A stretch of DNA of 64,000 nucleotides from Tardiphaga sp. 709 (lineage in GTDB: Bacteria > Pseudomonadota > Alphaproteobacteria > Rhizobiales > Xanthobacteraceae): the NCBI RefSeq assembly GCF_032401055.1, contig NZ_CP135529.1:310001-374000 (forward strand), read 5' to 3'. Position 1 is the first letter of the stretch. Each line of letters starts with the position of its first letter. Position numbers and translations under genes: made by a program. Shown in pieces: positions 35,978 to 44,828 of this stretch. The notes under the pieces were generated by a model, which was given only the letters and a program-made list of their open reading frames with translations, was not told the DNA's origin and did no database searches.

Positions 35978-37435
35978 TTATCGACGCTGGGGTGAAGCCA
36001 TCATCGCGCTGGCGATAGAAGAATACGGAATTGCTGAAAGCTGCGCAGAAGGGAGAGCCGGTGAAAGCGCATGCGATACAGCCGCAACACCTTTGTTGCC
36101 TGTAGCCATTGGTGAACGCGACCTCACGAGTTCGGACAATGCAGCGCCAGCCTTAGCTGTTGATTTCTGGCCGATCAGCCTTGCAATGGTTCCCATGACG
36201 GTGACTGGAATTGTAGCGCCCCCGCTCCCAAGAGCAGCACCAGTATTGAGCATGAGAGACAGACCGCCATCCACACCCAGCTTCCCAACTGACCTAAGCG
36301 TGTTGCGGGTCTTAGTACCCCTGACAATATCCTCCATCGCCTTGATTTCATCTTTGCTGAAACCTGACGTTCGCTTTGGGTTGTCAAGGATGGTCGCAAT
36401 CTTCTGACGCATGGCATTTTCGACATTGCCACCCATACCGGATTTGGCTGCTTGCCGTTCTGCACGGGTAAGCTGCAGATCTACTTGCTCTCCTCGCTTG
36501 GCGGCGCCCCAATTTGACGACGCCTCCTTCAGGATTTCAGACGCGCGGGCTGCGTCTCCCGCAAGCACATCAGAGGCAGGAATGTTGGGCAGATAATCAT
36601 CAAGCGCGCGTTTCGCTTCGGCAGCGGCAGCGGCCTTAGGCGTTGGAGCGCCCACGGCGTCACGTTCGCGAGCCAGGAGACCAAGCGCCTTTTGCGAACT
36701 GTGTAGGTCTGCGATTTCGACGGGCGGGAGGGTATAGCCCTGCGCAATCTGTTTTGGCGTGAGAGTGGGAGGGGTTAGAGCCTTGATCTCCTCGAAAACC
36801 TCAGGCTGGCTACGTTGACGAAAACCTTTCTGAAGGAGATCATTTTCAATCTTGGTAGCAAGATTTGCGGTCGATCGAGGATCAACCCGCACTGCGGCTA
36901 TTTCCGGGCTCTGATAAGCCGCACGAGAAGCTGCCTTCAATTCTGCTACAGTTGGTGCGGCGACGACTGGTGGCGCTTTGACGCCGGGTTTAGCTGCAAG
37001 TAGAGATGTCTCCACATCGCTGGCAGCCGTCTCATACATCTTCTGCGGATCGTCCTTTGCGGCGATCTCAGGAGCAATCAGTTCTCCAGCCTTATGCGTC
37101 AGCCAACTAAGCCCGTGGCCGCCTACCGATCGGATGGCCCCAACTACGGGAGAAGCAGCCAACCCAAGACCGCCCATGACCGCGGAACCGGTATTGAGAA
37201 GACCTTCGATTGGCCCCTTGGAGCCGCGATTTGATAGGCCACTCTCAATGGCCGTCAGGTTACGATCAGCCGTTGCGCCAATTTCGCGCGGGATATCAGT
37301 CACAGTCTTTGACAGCGCAAAGCCGTCGTCTTTTGTCTCACCGTTTAGCTGGGCAAGCAAAGCTGGATCAGCGACTGGCTTTCTGCCGCCGTTTAGCTGC
37401 TCAAGAACTGCGGGATCAGTGACTGGAGTTGCCAT
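35978..37435 (-). CDS. Probable internal virion/ejection protein (485 aa)
   Basis: No catalytic motif is visible. It begins with a twofold repeat (DPAVLEQLNGG / DPALLAQLNGE), then Gly-rich hydrophobic segments (GSAVMGGLGLAASPVVGAIRSV), a long Ala/Glu-rich helical middle (150-370) and a second hydrophobic part (LGVDGGLSLMLNTGAALGSGG). Size, position before the fibres and composition fit podovirus proteins ejected with the DNA. It overlaps the hydrolase gene by one base. Confidence 0.65.
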   Translation of the reverse strand: MATPVTDPAVLEQLNGGRKPVADPALLAQLNGETKDDGFALSKTVTDIPREIGATADRNLTAIESGLSNRGSKGPIEGLLNTGSAVMGGLGLAASPVVGAIRSVGGHGLSWLTHKAGELIAPEIAAKDDPQKMYETAASDVETSLLAAKPGVKAPPVVAAPTVAELKAASRAAYQSPEIAAVRVDPRSTANLATKIENDLLQKGFRQRSQPEVFEEIKALTPPTLTPKQIAQGYTLPPVEIADLHSSQKALGLLARERDAVGAPTPKAAAAAEAKRALDDYLPNIPASDVLAGDAARASEILKEASSNWGAAKRGEQVDLQLTRAERQAAKSGMGGNVENAMRQKIATILDNPKRTSGFSKDEIKAMEDIVRGTKTRNTLRSVGKLGVDGGLSLMLNTGAALGSGGATIPVTVMGTIARLIGQKSTAKAGAALSELVRSRSPMATGNKGVAAVSHALSPALPSAQLSAIPYSSIASAMMASPQRR

Positions 37436-39315
37436 TATTCTTCAAACCACTGGCCGTTTTCTTGGTAGTAGTTTTTACCACCAATGCTCTTCGTCGTGCG
37501 CTGCTTCGACGCCTCTGCGGGGGGTTTATAGCCAGGTCCAGCGGTTTTCTTGATGGCATCAATGGCAACCCTACGAGCATTGGCTTTCTGCGCGATGACT
37601 TCTGGACCGTCTCCAGGCTGCGGAAAGAACTCCTTCTCTTCACGCTTGAACTCTTCTTTACCGATAGCTGCGCCGGATTCCTTCCGCAGTTTTGCGGTGA
37701 TGAATTGGCTCTTCGCCTGCTCCATCTTCTGATAGTCACTCGTTTGCAGGGCGGAACCAACGACCGGAGTTTTACCGAGAATTTGCTGCGCGGCACCCTT
37801 AACCCCAAGAGCCTGCCCTTCGAGCCCCGTGAAATTCTTTTCGGCATCTTCCATGCGGTTCGCAAAGTTCTCCGCGTTGCCCTGCACTTCCGTCTTCTTG
37901 CCCGTAGCGGCGTCCGCCGTGGCCTTAGAGACCTCAGTCTTGAAGGCCTTTACGTCAACTCCCTTAGGAATAATGATTTCCTTGCCGTCAGGTCCTGTCA
38001 CGGTTGGGCGTTCATCCCCCGGTTTTGCCTGCTCTAGCGGAGTTACCTTCCCCTTCGCAGCATCGATGAACCCATACGTTTTCTTGCCGTCTTCGGATTC
38101 GCCGATAATGCCAAATGTCGGCTTTGTTGCTCCTTGGTAGACAGGCTCGACGGTGCCCTTGCGAGGATCAGTTCGAAGGATCGTCCCATCAGGCTGCGTC
38201 TGGAAACCAAATTCCGGCGTTTTGTTGAACTGGCCAAGCTGCTGAACCGCGAGCGCCTTCATGGTTGGATTCTTGCTCGTCAGACCCTGAAGAATGCCGG
38301 GGATCTTGTCTTGAGGAACGCCCGCAAAGATGCCGCTAGGCTGAGTAGGCTGCACAGGAGGTGCGCCCATGGCCTGAGCAATGGCAGGAGGACCGCTAGG
38401 CGCTGCCGTAGGTGGACCTGCCACCTGATATGGCGCCTGTGGATCTTGAGGCTTGCCGCCGAAGAACCGGTGATCGCCAATATCCTGACCGGGTCCCTGC
38501 GCCCATTTCGGCATGTCGCGGCCAAGCGCAACCTGTGCCTTGGGAGCAATGAAATTCATGGCGCCGTTGGTCGGATCGACTGGAGCCTGACCGCCCTCGC
38601 CGTAGGCCATGGCAATAGCCTGCTCAGCAGCTGCGGCCTGTTTCGGATCGGCGGCAGCGGCTGACATCTTTGACCGGCCTGCTTCCGTGTTCCACGGCTC
38701 GAACTGGTTCTTGGCAGTGACCACACCTGTCGGGGTATCGCCTCCGAAGCCGCCATTGACGGCGCGATTACGGATGACACTACCGACCGCATTCATGCCT
38801 TGCGGGCCTTGATTGCCGGCCTCACCAAGGATGGTCGCAATCATGGCCTTGCGGTCGATGCCTGACGGCGGGTCGAGCGGAGACGGCTCGTCGTTCGTGT
38901 AGACCTTGCCGGGACCAGATGGGGCGACCGGAGGCTGGGCCGAAATCTGGGGGATCGAGGTGCCCATCGGAGGGGCTGCTGCCGGCGCTGCCGGAGTCAC
39001 TGGAGCGGGCTCACCGCCGCCACCCATCGCTGACGCCATTCTGGAAAAGATTGAAGGAGTAGCTTCTGGGGCCGTAGGCGGAGGCAACCCAGCGGATCGG
39101 TAGAGGTCAGCAGTCTGCTTGTAGTCTTCCGCCTTCTTTTCCTCATCCGCCTGATTGGTGAGGTAGCCACCAATGCCGGCGCGCGCAAGTTGGGCGAGAC
39201 CCTGCGTCCAATGCTCGATCTTCTGAGGCTTTATGCCATCGTTAAGCATCGCCTCAGCGACCTTACGACGACGCATGATGGTGGATTCGTCATACGTCCC
39301 ACTATCGGCGACCAT
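37435..39315 (-). CDS. Ejection protein with SleB-like cell-wall hydrolase domain (626 aa)
   Basis: Residues about 154-290 match the Hydrolase_2/SleB fold: RKAMIATILGEAGNQGPQGM with candidate catalytic Glu165, then VGSVIRNRAVNGG and AKNQFEPWNT. Pro/Ala-rich linkers and a helical N-terminus (1-70) surround it, and Lys/Glu-rich segments fill the C-terminal half. Role inferred: virion-borne peptidoglycan hydrolase that lets the ejection apparatus cross the wall at infection, distinct from the GH19 endolysin. Confidence 0.8.
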   Translation of the reverse strand: MVADSGTYDESTIMRRRKVAEAMLNDGIKPQKIEHWTQGLAQLARAGIGGYLTNQADEEKKAEDYKQTADLYRSAGLPPPTAPEATPSIFSRMASAMGGGGEPAPVTPAAPAAAPPMGTSIPQISAQPPVAPSGPGKVYTNDEPSPLDPPSGIDRKAMIATILGEAGNQGPQGMNAVGSVIRNRAVNGGFGGDTPTGVVTAKNQFEPWNTEAGRSKMSAAAADPKQAAAAEQAIAMAYGEGGQAPVDPTNGAMNFIAPKAQVALGRDMPKWAQGPGQDIGDHRFFGGKPQDPQAPYQVAGPPTAAPSGPPAIAQAMGAPPVQPTQPSGIFAGVPQDKIPGILQGLTSKNPTMKALAVQQLGQFNKTPEFGFQTQPDGTILRTDPRKGTVEPVYQGATKPTFGIIGESEDGKKTYGFIDAAKGKVTPLEQAKPGDERPTVTGPDGKEIIIPKGVDVKAFKTEVSKATADAATGKKTEVQGNAENFANRMEDAEKNFTGLEGQALGVKGAAQQILGKTPVVGSALQTSDYQKMEQAKSQFITAKLRKESGAAIGKEEFKREEKEFFPQPGDGPEVIAQKANARRVAIDAIKKTAGPGYKPPAEASKQRTTKSIGGKNYYQENGQWFEE

Positions 39316-40316
39316 TATGCGACCTCCGCGACGCGGCCATAATCAACCGCCATCAGGCCATTGTCCTGCACGGCAACAGCATCGGACCCGCGCTCAACCA
39401 GATCCTGCGCCATGACGCCCATTTCCATCAGGCCGCCATTGCCCTTGTAGGAATAGGTGTAGATCGGGAGGCCCTTATCGGTCTGACCAACGCGAGTAAT
39501 GTTCTCTTTCGCGCGGGCATCTGAGGTCTTGAAGCCGCCCTGAGCCCATCCGCCGAGACCTGCGCCACCAAGCCCAAACAAGCCACTCATCATCGCATTG
39601 TTCTGCGATAGAGCGCCCTGATACCCGACATTCTGCTGATTCAAGGACTGCTGCTGAGCGCCGATAACGTCGGTAGGTGCGACACCCGGAGACGGCGTGC
39701 TGGTGAAATTGGGCTGGCTGACCTGGGAATTGCCCATCAGCGCCGTGATTTCATTGATCGGCTGATTGCGCTCGGTCAGCGCTTCTTGAACAGCCTGCCC
39801 GCGACCGGTCAGCAGAAGCTGGTTGTAGGCGTCGTTCTTGCCCTGATCGAACTGTGTTCGCATCGTATCGTAAGCTTTGGAGCCAGGCCGAATGCCACGA
39901 TTAATAAGGTTCGTCTCAAGGGCGTCGCTTTCTCGCGCAAATCTCGGATCTAGCCGCTTGGAACCCAACTCCATAAGGCGGGATTCGGTCGCTTCATTGC
40001 TGAGATCAACCGGAGTGCCGAGCAGCGACGCAATGCGGGCGCTCTGGTCGCGACCAATCCCTGCAACGTTCTGACGAGTTTGAAGGCCGGTGTCATAGAC
40101 CGACTGCTCACCCGAATTAAGGGAGGTCGTAGCCTCATATCGCGGCGTACCGTCGGACCACGTTCCGATCTGCTTGTAGCTGAGCGATCCCGTCGGCGTG
40201 TTCTGATTGGTTGCGTTTAGGCCGTACTGCGCAATGGCAGTATCCTTGTTGGCAGCCGATTGAGCGGCAGCCGTTGCGGCCGGATCTGGTGCGGCAGGAG
40301 CTTGAGGTGTATCCAC
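39315..40316 (-). CDS. Virion protein with C-terminal S74-like intramolecular chaperone domain (333 aa)
   Basis: The N-terminal 260 residues are helical, Gln/Asn/Ala-rich (LNATNQNTPTGSLSYKQIG) with a Gly-rich hydrophobic patch (MMSGLFGLGGAGLGGWAQGGF). From residue 265 comes SDARAKENITRV...YTYSYKG...MEMGVMAQDL, the hallmark of the Peptidase_S74 / endosialidase-tail domain, though short (about 69 residues). The start is 1 bp from the upstream GNAT stop. Similar fusions occur in rhizobial podovirus ejection genes. I cannot tell whether the tail self-cleaves. Confidence 0.75.
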   Translation of the reverse strand: MDTPQAPAAPDPAATAAAQSAANKDTAIAQYGLNATNQNTPTGSLSYKQIGTWSDGTPRYEATTSLNSGEQSVYDTGLQTRQNVAGIGRDQSARIASLLGTPVDLSNEATESRLMELGSKRLDPRFARESDALETNLINRGIRPGSKAYDTMRTQFDQGKNDAYNQLLLTGRGQAVQEALTERNQPINEITALMGNSQVSQPNFTSTPSPGVAPTDVIGAQQQSLNQQNVGYQGALSQNNAMMSGLFGLGGAGLGGWAQGGFKTSDARAKENITRVGQTDKGLPIYTYSYKGNGGLMEMGVMAQDLVERGSDAVAVQDNGLMAVDYGRVAEVA

Positions 40317-40733
40317 TTATAGTCTCCACCGAGCGCGAAAATCGCTCAATTCATCGACAGTCAGGGCAAAGCAGACGGCGTCATGCTTCCCGTAGAAGCG
40401 CTTGGCGATGCCTTCAAATCCCCTAGGGAAAAGCTTGCTGAGGTTTCGTTTCACCGTCTTGTTCTTCATGCTAGTGTGCATCTGCAACCGTGAGCACTTC
40501 AATTGCTCGAACACATAGCTGAGGACAGCCCTCCAACCGTCCCGATGCACAACGCCCTTACCAGCAAGCGACAGCTCAATCCCGTCACCATTGTATCCGG
40601 TGAAAATGTATCCACCCGTGATCACCCCGTCTTCATCGACAATACCGATAGCCGTAAAAGGCGGGTGGAATGGCTTCCCTGTGATCCGCGAGACAAACTC
40701 AGCGACGAATTGGTCATGCCCGATGAGGATCAT
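40317..40733 (-). CDS. GNAT-like acetyltransferase in the tail gene cluster (138 aa)
   Basis: The pattern resembles a phage GNAT fold: beta strands TAIGIVDEDGVITGGYIFTGY, a helix DGWRAVLSYVFEQLKCSRLQ and MHTSMKNKTVKRNLSKLFPRGF near the acetyl-CoA and late-strand region. It overlaps the upstream tail gene by ATGA. In podoviruses, GNAT-like genes sit between adaptor and ejection genes without known substrate. The gene may be structural despite the fold. Confidence 0.6.
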   Translation of the reverse strand: MILIGHDQFVAEFVSRITGKPFHPPFTAIGIVDEDGVITGGYIFTGYNGDGIELSLAGKGVVHRDGWRAVLSYVFEQLKCSRLQMHTSMKNKTVKRNLSKLFPRGFEGIAKRFYGKHDAVCFALTVDELSDFRARWRL

Positions 40734-42355
40734 ACGATAGACCCGTCTTCCATGCTTAGATCAAAGCCGTTGACGCGAAGAACGACTTCAGCGCCGTCCG
40801 AATACGACCACTTATTGACGCCCCAGAGGCCGACGCCCCACACGGCACCGCCGGCTGCAACGGGGCTATCAATGTCGATCGCCATCCGGATCGAGGCGCA
40901 GTAACCGAGTCCTGTTACCGAGGTCCAGTTAGACTGCGTCACAACCTGCCCTGCCCATAGCCCGACATCCCAGAGCGCAATGTCCCAGAGCGCTGTCTGC
41001 GAAGATGGCGTGCTGGCAACCGAGATCGGCGCAAAGTCCTGGAAATCGACATTGAACGCTAGACCGGGATTAACCTGATTGTCGGTCGTCAACTGCGGCC
41101 GGCACATCGTCCAACGCTTTTGGTTGCCGCGCTTACCGTAGTAATTAAAGGCAGTCATCATGTTGGCGCTTAGACGGCGACCGTAGTCAGTCCCTGACCG
41201 GTCAGCCTCATAAACAACGCCGTCATTCCCGCCAAAATACAGGTTGTCCTGATAGACCTCCCAGCACGACCCGTTCATGCCTGTGAATCGGCACCACGCA
41301 CCGGATAGAGTATTCATGACGTATTGCTGCTGTTCACCGTTCTCGGACACGGGAATGTTGAGGATAGCCCTCGTGCCCCGTGGATATCCGATGATCTGCC
41401 AGCCGAAGTTGTTCTTATAATCCCGCGCCGACTGGTTCATCACCCGCTGAATATTTCGGGTCAGCGTCACCTGCGTGACCGCGGCGCGATCGAATATCAA
41501 CGCCTTCGAAAGCGGCACCAAGCCATCGATACAAATGATCGCAATGTCTGCTCCGACCTTGGTAATGCAGCGGCGCCCGATAGGAGACCCCATCAGATAA
41601 GTGCCGACCAAGGTGAAATCCGTGTTCGGATCAGTTCCGCTATAAACCGACACCTGACCACGCGATGAAATGAAAGCGATATAGTCGTCCGGACCATTGC
41701 CACCGTCGAGCGACCACGATGCAATCTGCATAAGATAGCCGCCCATCGACCAATTGCCGCCGATAGGGAAGACCGTCGCCGCACCCTGGATACTGTCCAC
41801 ACCGAGATATGCCGCGTCGCTGGTGCCGTTGATGGAGAACCACAGCCGTGCCTTATGCGGAGTGACGGTGATAAGATCGCTCCCACTTACTCCCGTAATC
41901 GCTGCAACAGCCCAGGTGGTACCGTCGAAATACTGCGGATCATCCGCACCATTGACCATGTAGAGGAAGTTGCCGCCTGTCGTGGCGAAATTCGTAAATT
42001 GAAACCTGCTGTTCGCAAGCCCACTTACCGCGGTAGAGGCTGGAGTTGCAGTGGCGAGGTAGATCTTGCCGCCAGACACCGCGAACAAATCGTCCGTCGA
42101 TGCGCCCTCATAGGCGGCAACAGTCTCAACCGGTGCGCCTGACATCAGGTCGACGTGACGAACGAAGCCCTTTCGAAGCTCGACCCAGTCAGGTTGTGGA
42201 AACCAATTATCAAGCGTTACCGCTCGATCGGGGGGCATATTGGCAATTGGGGAGATCGCGTCCCAGCCGCCTACAGGCGCAGGAATGGACGCACCGCGCG
42301 CTACCTTCGGCCTTGGTACCTTACCAGTGCGGGCGGCAGCGTAACTGGCCCTCAT
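40730..42355 (-). CDS. P22 gp10-like tail stabilisation / hub protein (541 aa)
   Basis: The protein is beta-rich with repeated Trp-Gly elements (WDIALWDVGLWAGQ, GVWGVGLWGVNKW, in pieces). The N-terminus reads APVGGWDAISPIANMPPDRAV, typical of podovirus tail-hub/DNA-stabilisation proteins. It lies directly downstream of the gp4-like adaptor with an ATGA overlap. Role: plugs the portal and connects it to fibres. The family call is by pattern and position. Confidence 0.7.
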   Translation of the reverse strand: MRASYAAARTGKVPRPKVARGASIPAPVGGWDAISPIANMPPDRAVTLDNWFPQPDWVELRKGFVRHVDLMSGAPVETVAAYEGASTDDLFAVSGGKIYLATATPASTAVSGLANSRFQFTNFATTGGNFLYMVNGADDPQYFDGTTWAVAAITGVSGSDLITVTPHKARLWFSINGTSDAAYLGVDSIQGAATVFPIGGNWSMGGYLMQIASWSLDGGNGPDDYIAFISSRGQVSVYSGTDPNTDFTLVGTYLMGSPIGRRCITKVGADIAIICIDGLVPLSKALIFDRAAVTQVTLTRNIQRVMNQSARDYKNNFGWQIIGYPRGTRAILNIPVSENGEQQQYVMNTLSGAWCRFTGMNGSCWEVYQDNLYFGGNDGVVYEADRSGTDYGRRLSANMMTAFNYYGKRGNQKRWTMCRPQLTTDNQVNPGLAFNVDFQDFAPISVASTPSSQTALWDIALWDVGLWAGQVVTQSNWTSVTGLGYCASIRMAIDIDSPVAAGGAVWGVGLWGVNKWSYSDGAEVVLRVNGFDLSMEDGSIV

Positions 42356-43284
42356 GTCGGGCCTGGGAAGTTGCCGTCACGAACATTCCCGTTCGAGATC
42401 AAGAATGGCCCGGAGCGCTGATTTAGATAGAGATCAGGAATGCCGCCGTCAGAGGCAAATTTCGCATTCACAGCATCAAGGTATTCTTGCTGCATGGCCG
42501 CATATTCGAAACCCTTAATCTGCCACATCCGCCATTTCACACCCATGATGACGAGTTGGTCGTCAAGCAACGGCGTGTCGGTGTCTGTCGTCATCCGGTC
42601 GGATGTCGTGCCGTCAACCTTCAGGACCCAGTTCTTGGAGATGTACTCCCAAACAAGGGCGCCCGGCGCAGGTGCACCGCCAGCGAATGGAGGCGGCCAG
42701 ATACGCCATGCGTTCGGCTTCCTGCCGACCTGCCTGAAGCGGCGCCGCGGTCCAGTCGCAAAGATCCCGGAACGGATATATTGATCCATCTGCGGGCTAT
42801 CCGGCCCGATCAAACGCCAGTGGTTGGTGCGATCCCACCACGTCTGACCGATGTAGCGATCAAAATCAGTAGGAAGATCGTAGGTGTCCTTAGCGAACAG
42901 GATTTCCGTGCCGAGAGCCGTAGCCGTCGAGAACATCTCACAGCGAACCGTGGTCGCATCGACAACTTCCGCTATCCGCTGAGCCTGCGGCATACCCTCG
43001 CCCGACACCGCCCACGATGTATCTAGGCCGGCTGTTGAGGGGATGTTCAGAATTAGAGCGGAGTTCAACGCTACATCGCCCGTCGTAGCGGCCTGAGCCT
43101 CCACGTTGACAATGTGCTCTTCTTGGAGATCAGTCCAATCGTAGTCTCGGTAAAGAGACGTACAGTCGCGATTGGCCAAAGCAAGAAGCTGAATAACCTG
43201 CAAATCCGTCGAGTTCACAAGAGTCGTGGGCGATACCAGCCCAAGCTCATTCGCTGCTGTCTGGACGATCTGCAGGATATTCAT
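42352..43284 (-). CDS. Head-tail adaptor protein, P22 gp4-like (310 aa)
   Basis: The N-terminal helix bundle (MNILQIVQTAANELGLVSPT..., LLALANRDCTSLYRDYDWTDLQ) is the pattern of podovirus portal adaptors. A mixed domain with LPTDFDRYIGQTWWDRTNHW, found in phage tail-tube-A/adaptor proteins, follows. A position between coat-region genes and the gp10-like hub supports this. It begins on the base where the 125-aa gene stops. Confidence 0.75.
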   Translation of the reverse strand: MNILQIVQTAANELGLVSPTTLVNSTDLQVIQLLALANRDCTSLYRDYDWTDLQEEHIVNVEAQAATTGDVALNSALILNIPSTAGLDTSWAVSGEGMPQAQRIAEVVDATTVRCEMFSTATALGTEILFAKDTYDLPTDFDRYIGQTWWDRTNHWRLIGPDSPQMDQYIRSGIFATGPRRRFRQVGRKPNAWRIWPPPFAGGAPAPGALVWEYISKNWVLKVDGTTSDRMTTDTDTPLLDDQLVIMGVKWRMWQIKGFEYAAMQQEYLDAVNAKFASDGGIPDLYLNQRSGPFLISNGNVRDGNFPGPT

Positions 43285-43661
43285 TAGCCGGCAGCCCCAC
43301 AGATGGCCGCCCAGGTATTCACACCGGTACGGATGCAGCGCGTGGTGCCACGAGCAGCGAGCGGAACAGTGCCGGTCGTCGCGGTGTCGCCATTGATTTG
43401 GCCACCAGTCGGCGGATAGATCAGGATCGCGTTGGCGCTGGTGTTGGCATAGACAAAGTCCATACCGACTTCAGCAGCCGACGAGAGCTTGATGCCAGAC
43501 GAGGCCGCGCCGGTTACTTCAACCAGCGTTGCCGTTGCCGAACACGCAGCAGCGTCTGCGCTGGTCGTGCCGGCGCTGGTCAGGGTGCCGTACTGATAAC
43601 CAAGCCGCGTCGCCGCCTGATCTGCAACTCCAACCTGAATAAGGTCTTTGGCGAGAGCCAT
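43284..43661 (-). CDS. Small virion protein, decoration-like (125 aa)
   Basis: The Ala/Thr/Gly-rich beta protein MALAKDLIQVGVADQAATRLG... resembles the 105-residue product at 50260-50577 (strand order ending VPLAARGTTRCIRTGVNTW here). Both look like short single-domain capsid decoration or head-fibre proteins. No further function can be read. Confidence 0.6.
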   Translation of the reverse strand: MALAKDLIQVGVADQAATRLGYQYGTLTSAGTTSADAAACSATATLVEVTGAASSGIKLSSAAEVGMDFVYANTSANAILIYPPTGGQINGDTATTGTVPLAARGTTRCIRTGVNTWAAICGAAG

Positions 43662-43663
43662 CG

Positions 43664-44245
43664 TTATTCTCCTTGTGCTTTGGGTGGACGGCCGGGGCCG
43701 CGTTTTTCGGGAACGTGCTCGGCCTGGTCGGCCACTTTCGCTTCCAGCTCGGCAATGCGCCGTTGCATGGCGTGGAATTCGCTGCCGCCATCCGCAGAAC
43801 CGAGATAGGCCTTGGCCTTATCGACGAGCTGACGGCCCATCGGGAGATTCCCGATCGCGCTGTCAGTCAGGCCAGCAAGCTGCTGGACGGTATGAATGTT
43901 GAACGACTTGAGCGTGAGGATCGTGCCGGGCTCTGACGGAAACAGGTGATCGAGCGGTGTACCCACTGCGGTCTGCTCGATGCCGTCCTGGAATGCCTGC
44001 CACTGCTTCTGGAAGCGGCGCTTGTGCCATTCCGTGGCCAGAACCTGTATCGACTCCTTCTCGCCGGGCTGAATGACCTCGATCATGTCCACGTCGACAT
44101 AAACCGGCAGGCCCTTTTCCTCCGACTGAATCTTGCTGAGCATCGGATGGCGGAAAAACCGGACCATCGACTGCTCGTCTTTGCCGAACATGGCGATGCC
44201 ATCCGGCGTGTATCCCTGTGGTGAGAATTCCAAATCAACCTCCAT
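43664..44245 (-). CDS. Phage structural-region protein with HhH-like segment and AT-hook-like tail (193 aa)
   Basis: Residues about 110-150 (LKSFNIHTVQQLAGLTDSAI...) look like a helix-hairpin-helix. A short coiled coil (FHAMQRRIAELEAKVAD) follows, and the end KRGPGRPPK resembles an AT-hook, so DNA contact is possible. It lies between the 172-aa protein and the decoration-like protein. Its role in the virion is unknown. Confidence 0.65.
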   Translation of the reverse strand: MEVDLEFSPQGYTPDGIAMFGKDEQSMVRFFRHPMLSKIQSEEKGLPVYVDVDMIEVIQPGEKESIQVLATEWHKRRFQKQWQAFQDGIEQTAVGTPLDHLFPSEPGTILTLKSFNIHTVQQLAGLTDSAIGNLPMGRQLVDKAKAYLGSADGGSEFHAMQRRIAELEAKVADQAEHVPEKRGPGRPPKAQGE

Positions 44246-44296
44246 AGAAAAAGCCCGCCAGCGGGATGCTGACGGGCCGTAGATGTTCCGAACGAC

Positions 44297-44815
44297 TTAG
44301 TTCGTGGTGCCGATGACCGGCCAGTTCAGTTCGCCAGGTGCGTTGCCGGCCGAAGCAGCACGGGCGGTCGTAAGCACGATGCCGGTGATGTTCTTGGTCG
44401 GAGTTGCAACGGCGTCGTCGATCTCGCCGGCCGTAACCGTCGAAGCCAGAACCACGTTGGCCGCGCACGAAGCGGACACGCGGATATCATCGCAAGTGCC
44501 ATAGACCTGCAGCCAGCCGTACTGGTTGATGAGCGCCGCGGCGGGCGCGACGCCGACCTTGTCGCCAAGACCGCCGACCGAGTTGGACATCATGACCGCC
44601 AGGAAGTCCTCGTCATAAGTGCAGACATAGCCGAGGCCAGTGACCCCGCCAGTGCCGAACTTGACGAAGATCCACTTGGAACCGTCAGTGCCCTCGGAAA
44701 GCTGCCCTACCTGGAATGGGATGTCTCCCACGTAAGGATAGAGCGAGCTTGAGGTGGAATAGACCTGAGCGTAGTTCGCGCCGAGGCCGCCGCCGTTTGC
44801 GTAAGGAATCGTCAT
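44297..44815 (-). CDS. Phage head-region protein downstream of coat (172 aa)
   Basis: The Gly/Ala/Thr-rich beta protein has no motif I recognise (MTIPYANGGGLGANYAQVYS..., TVTAGEIDDAVATPTKNITG). It follows the coat gene by 13 bp with a good AGGAG site, so it is expressed at a high late level. A capsid decoration or stabilising protein is the best guess. Confidence 0.6.
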   Translation of the reverse strand: MTIPYANGGGLGANYAQVYSTSSSLYPYVGDIPFQVGQLSEGTDGSKWIFVKFGTGGVTGLGYVCTYDEDFLAVMMSNSVGGLGDKVGVAPAAALINQYGWLQVYGTCDDIRVSASCAANVVLASTVTAGEIDDAVATPTKNITGIVLTTARAASAGNAPGELNWPVIGTTN

Positions 44816-44828
44816 TGTTCATTTCTCC

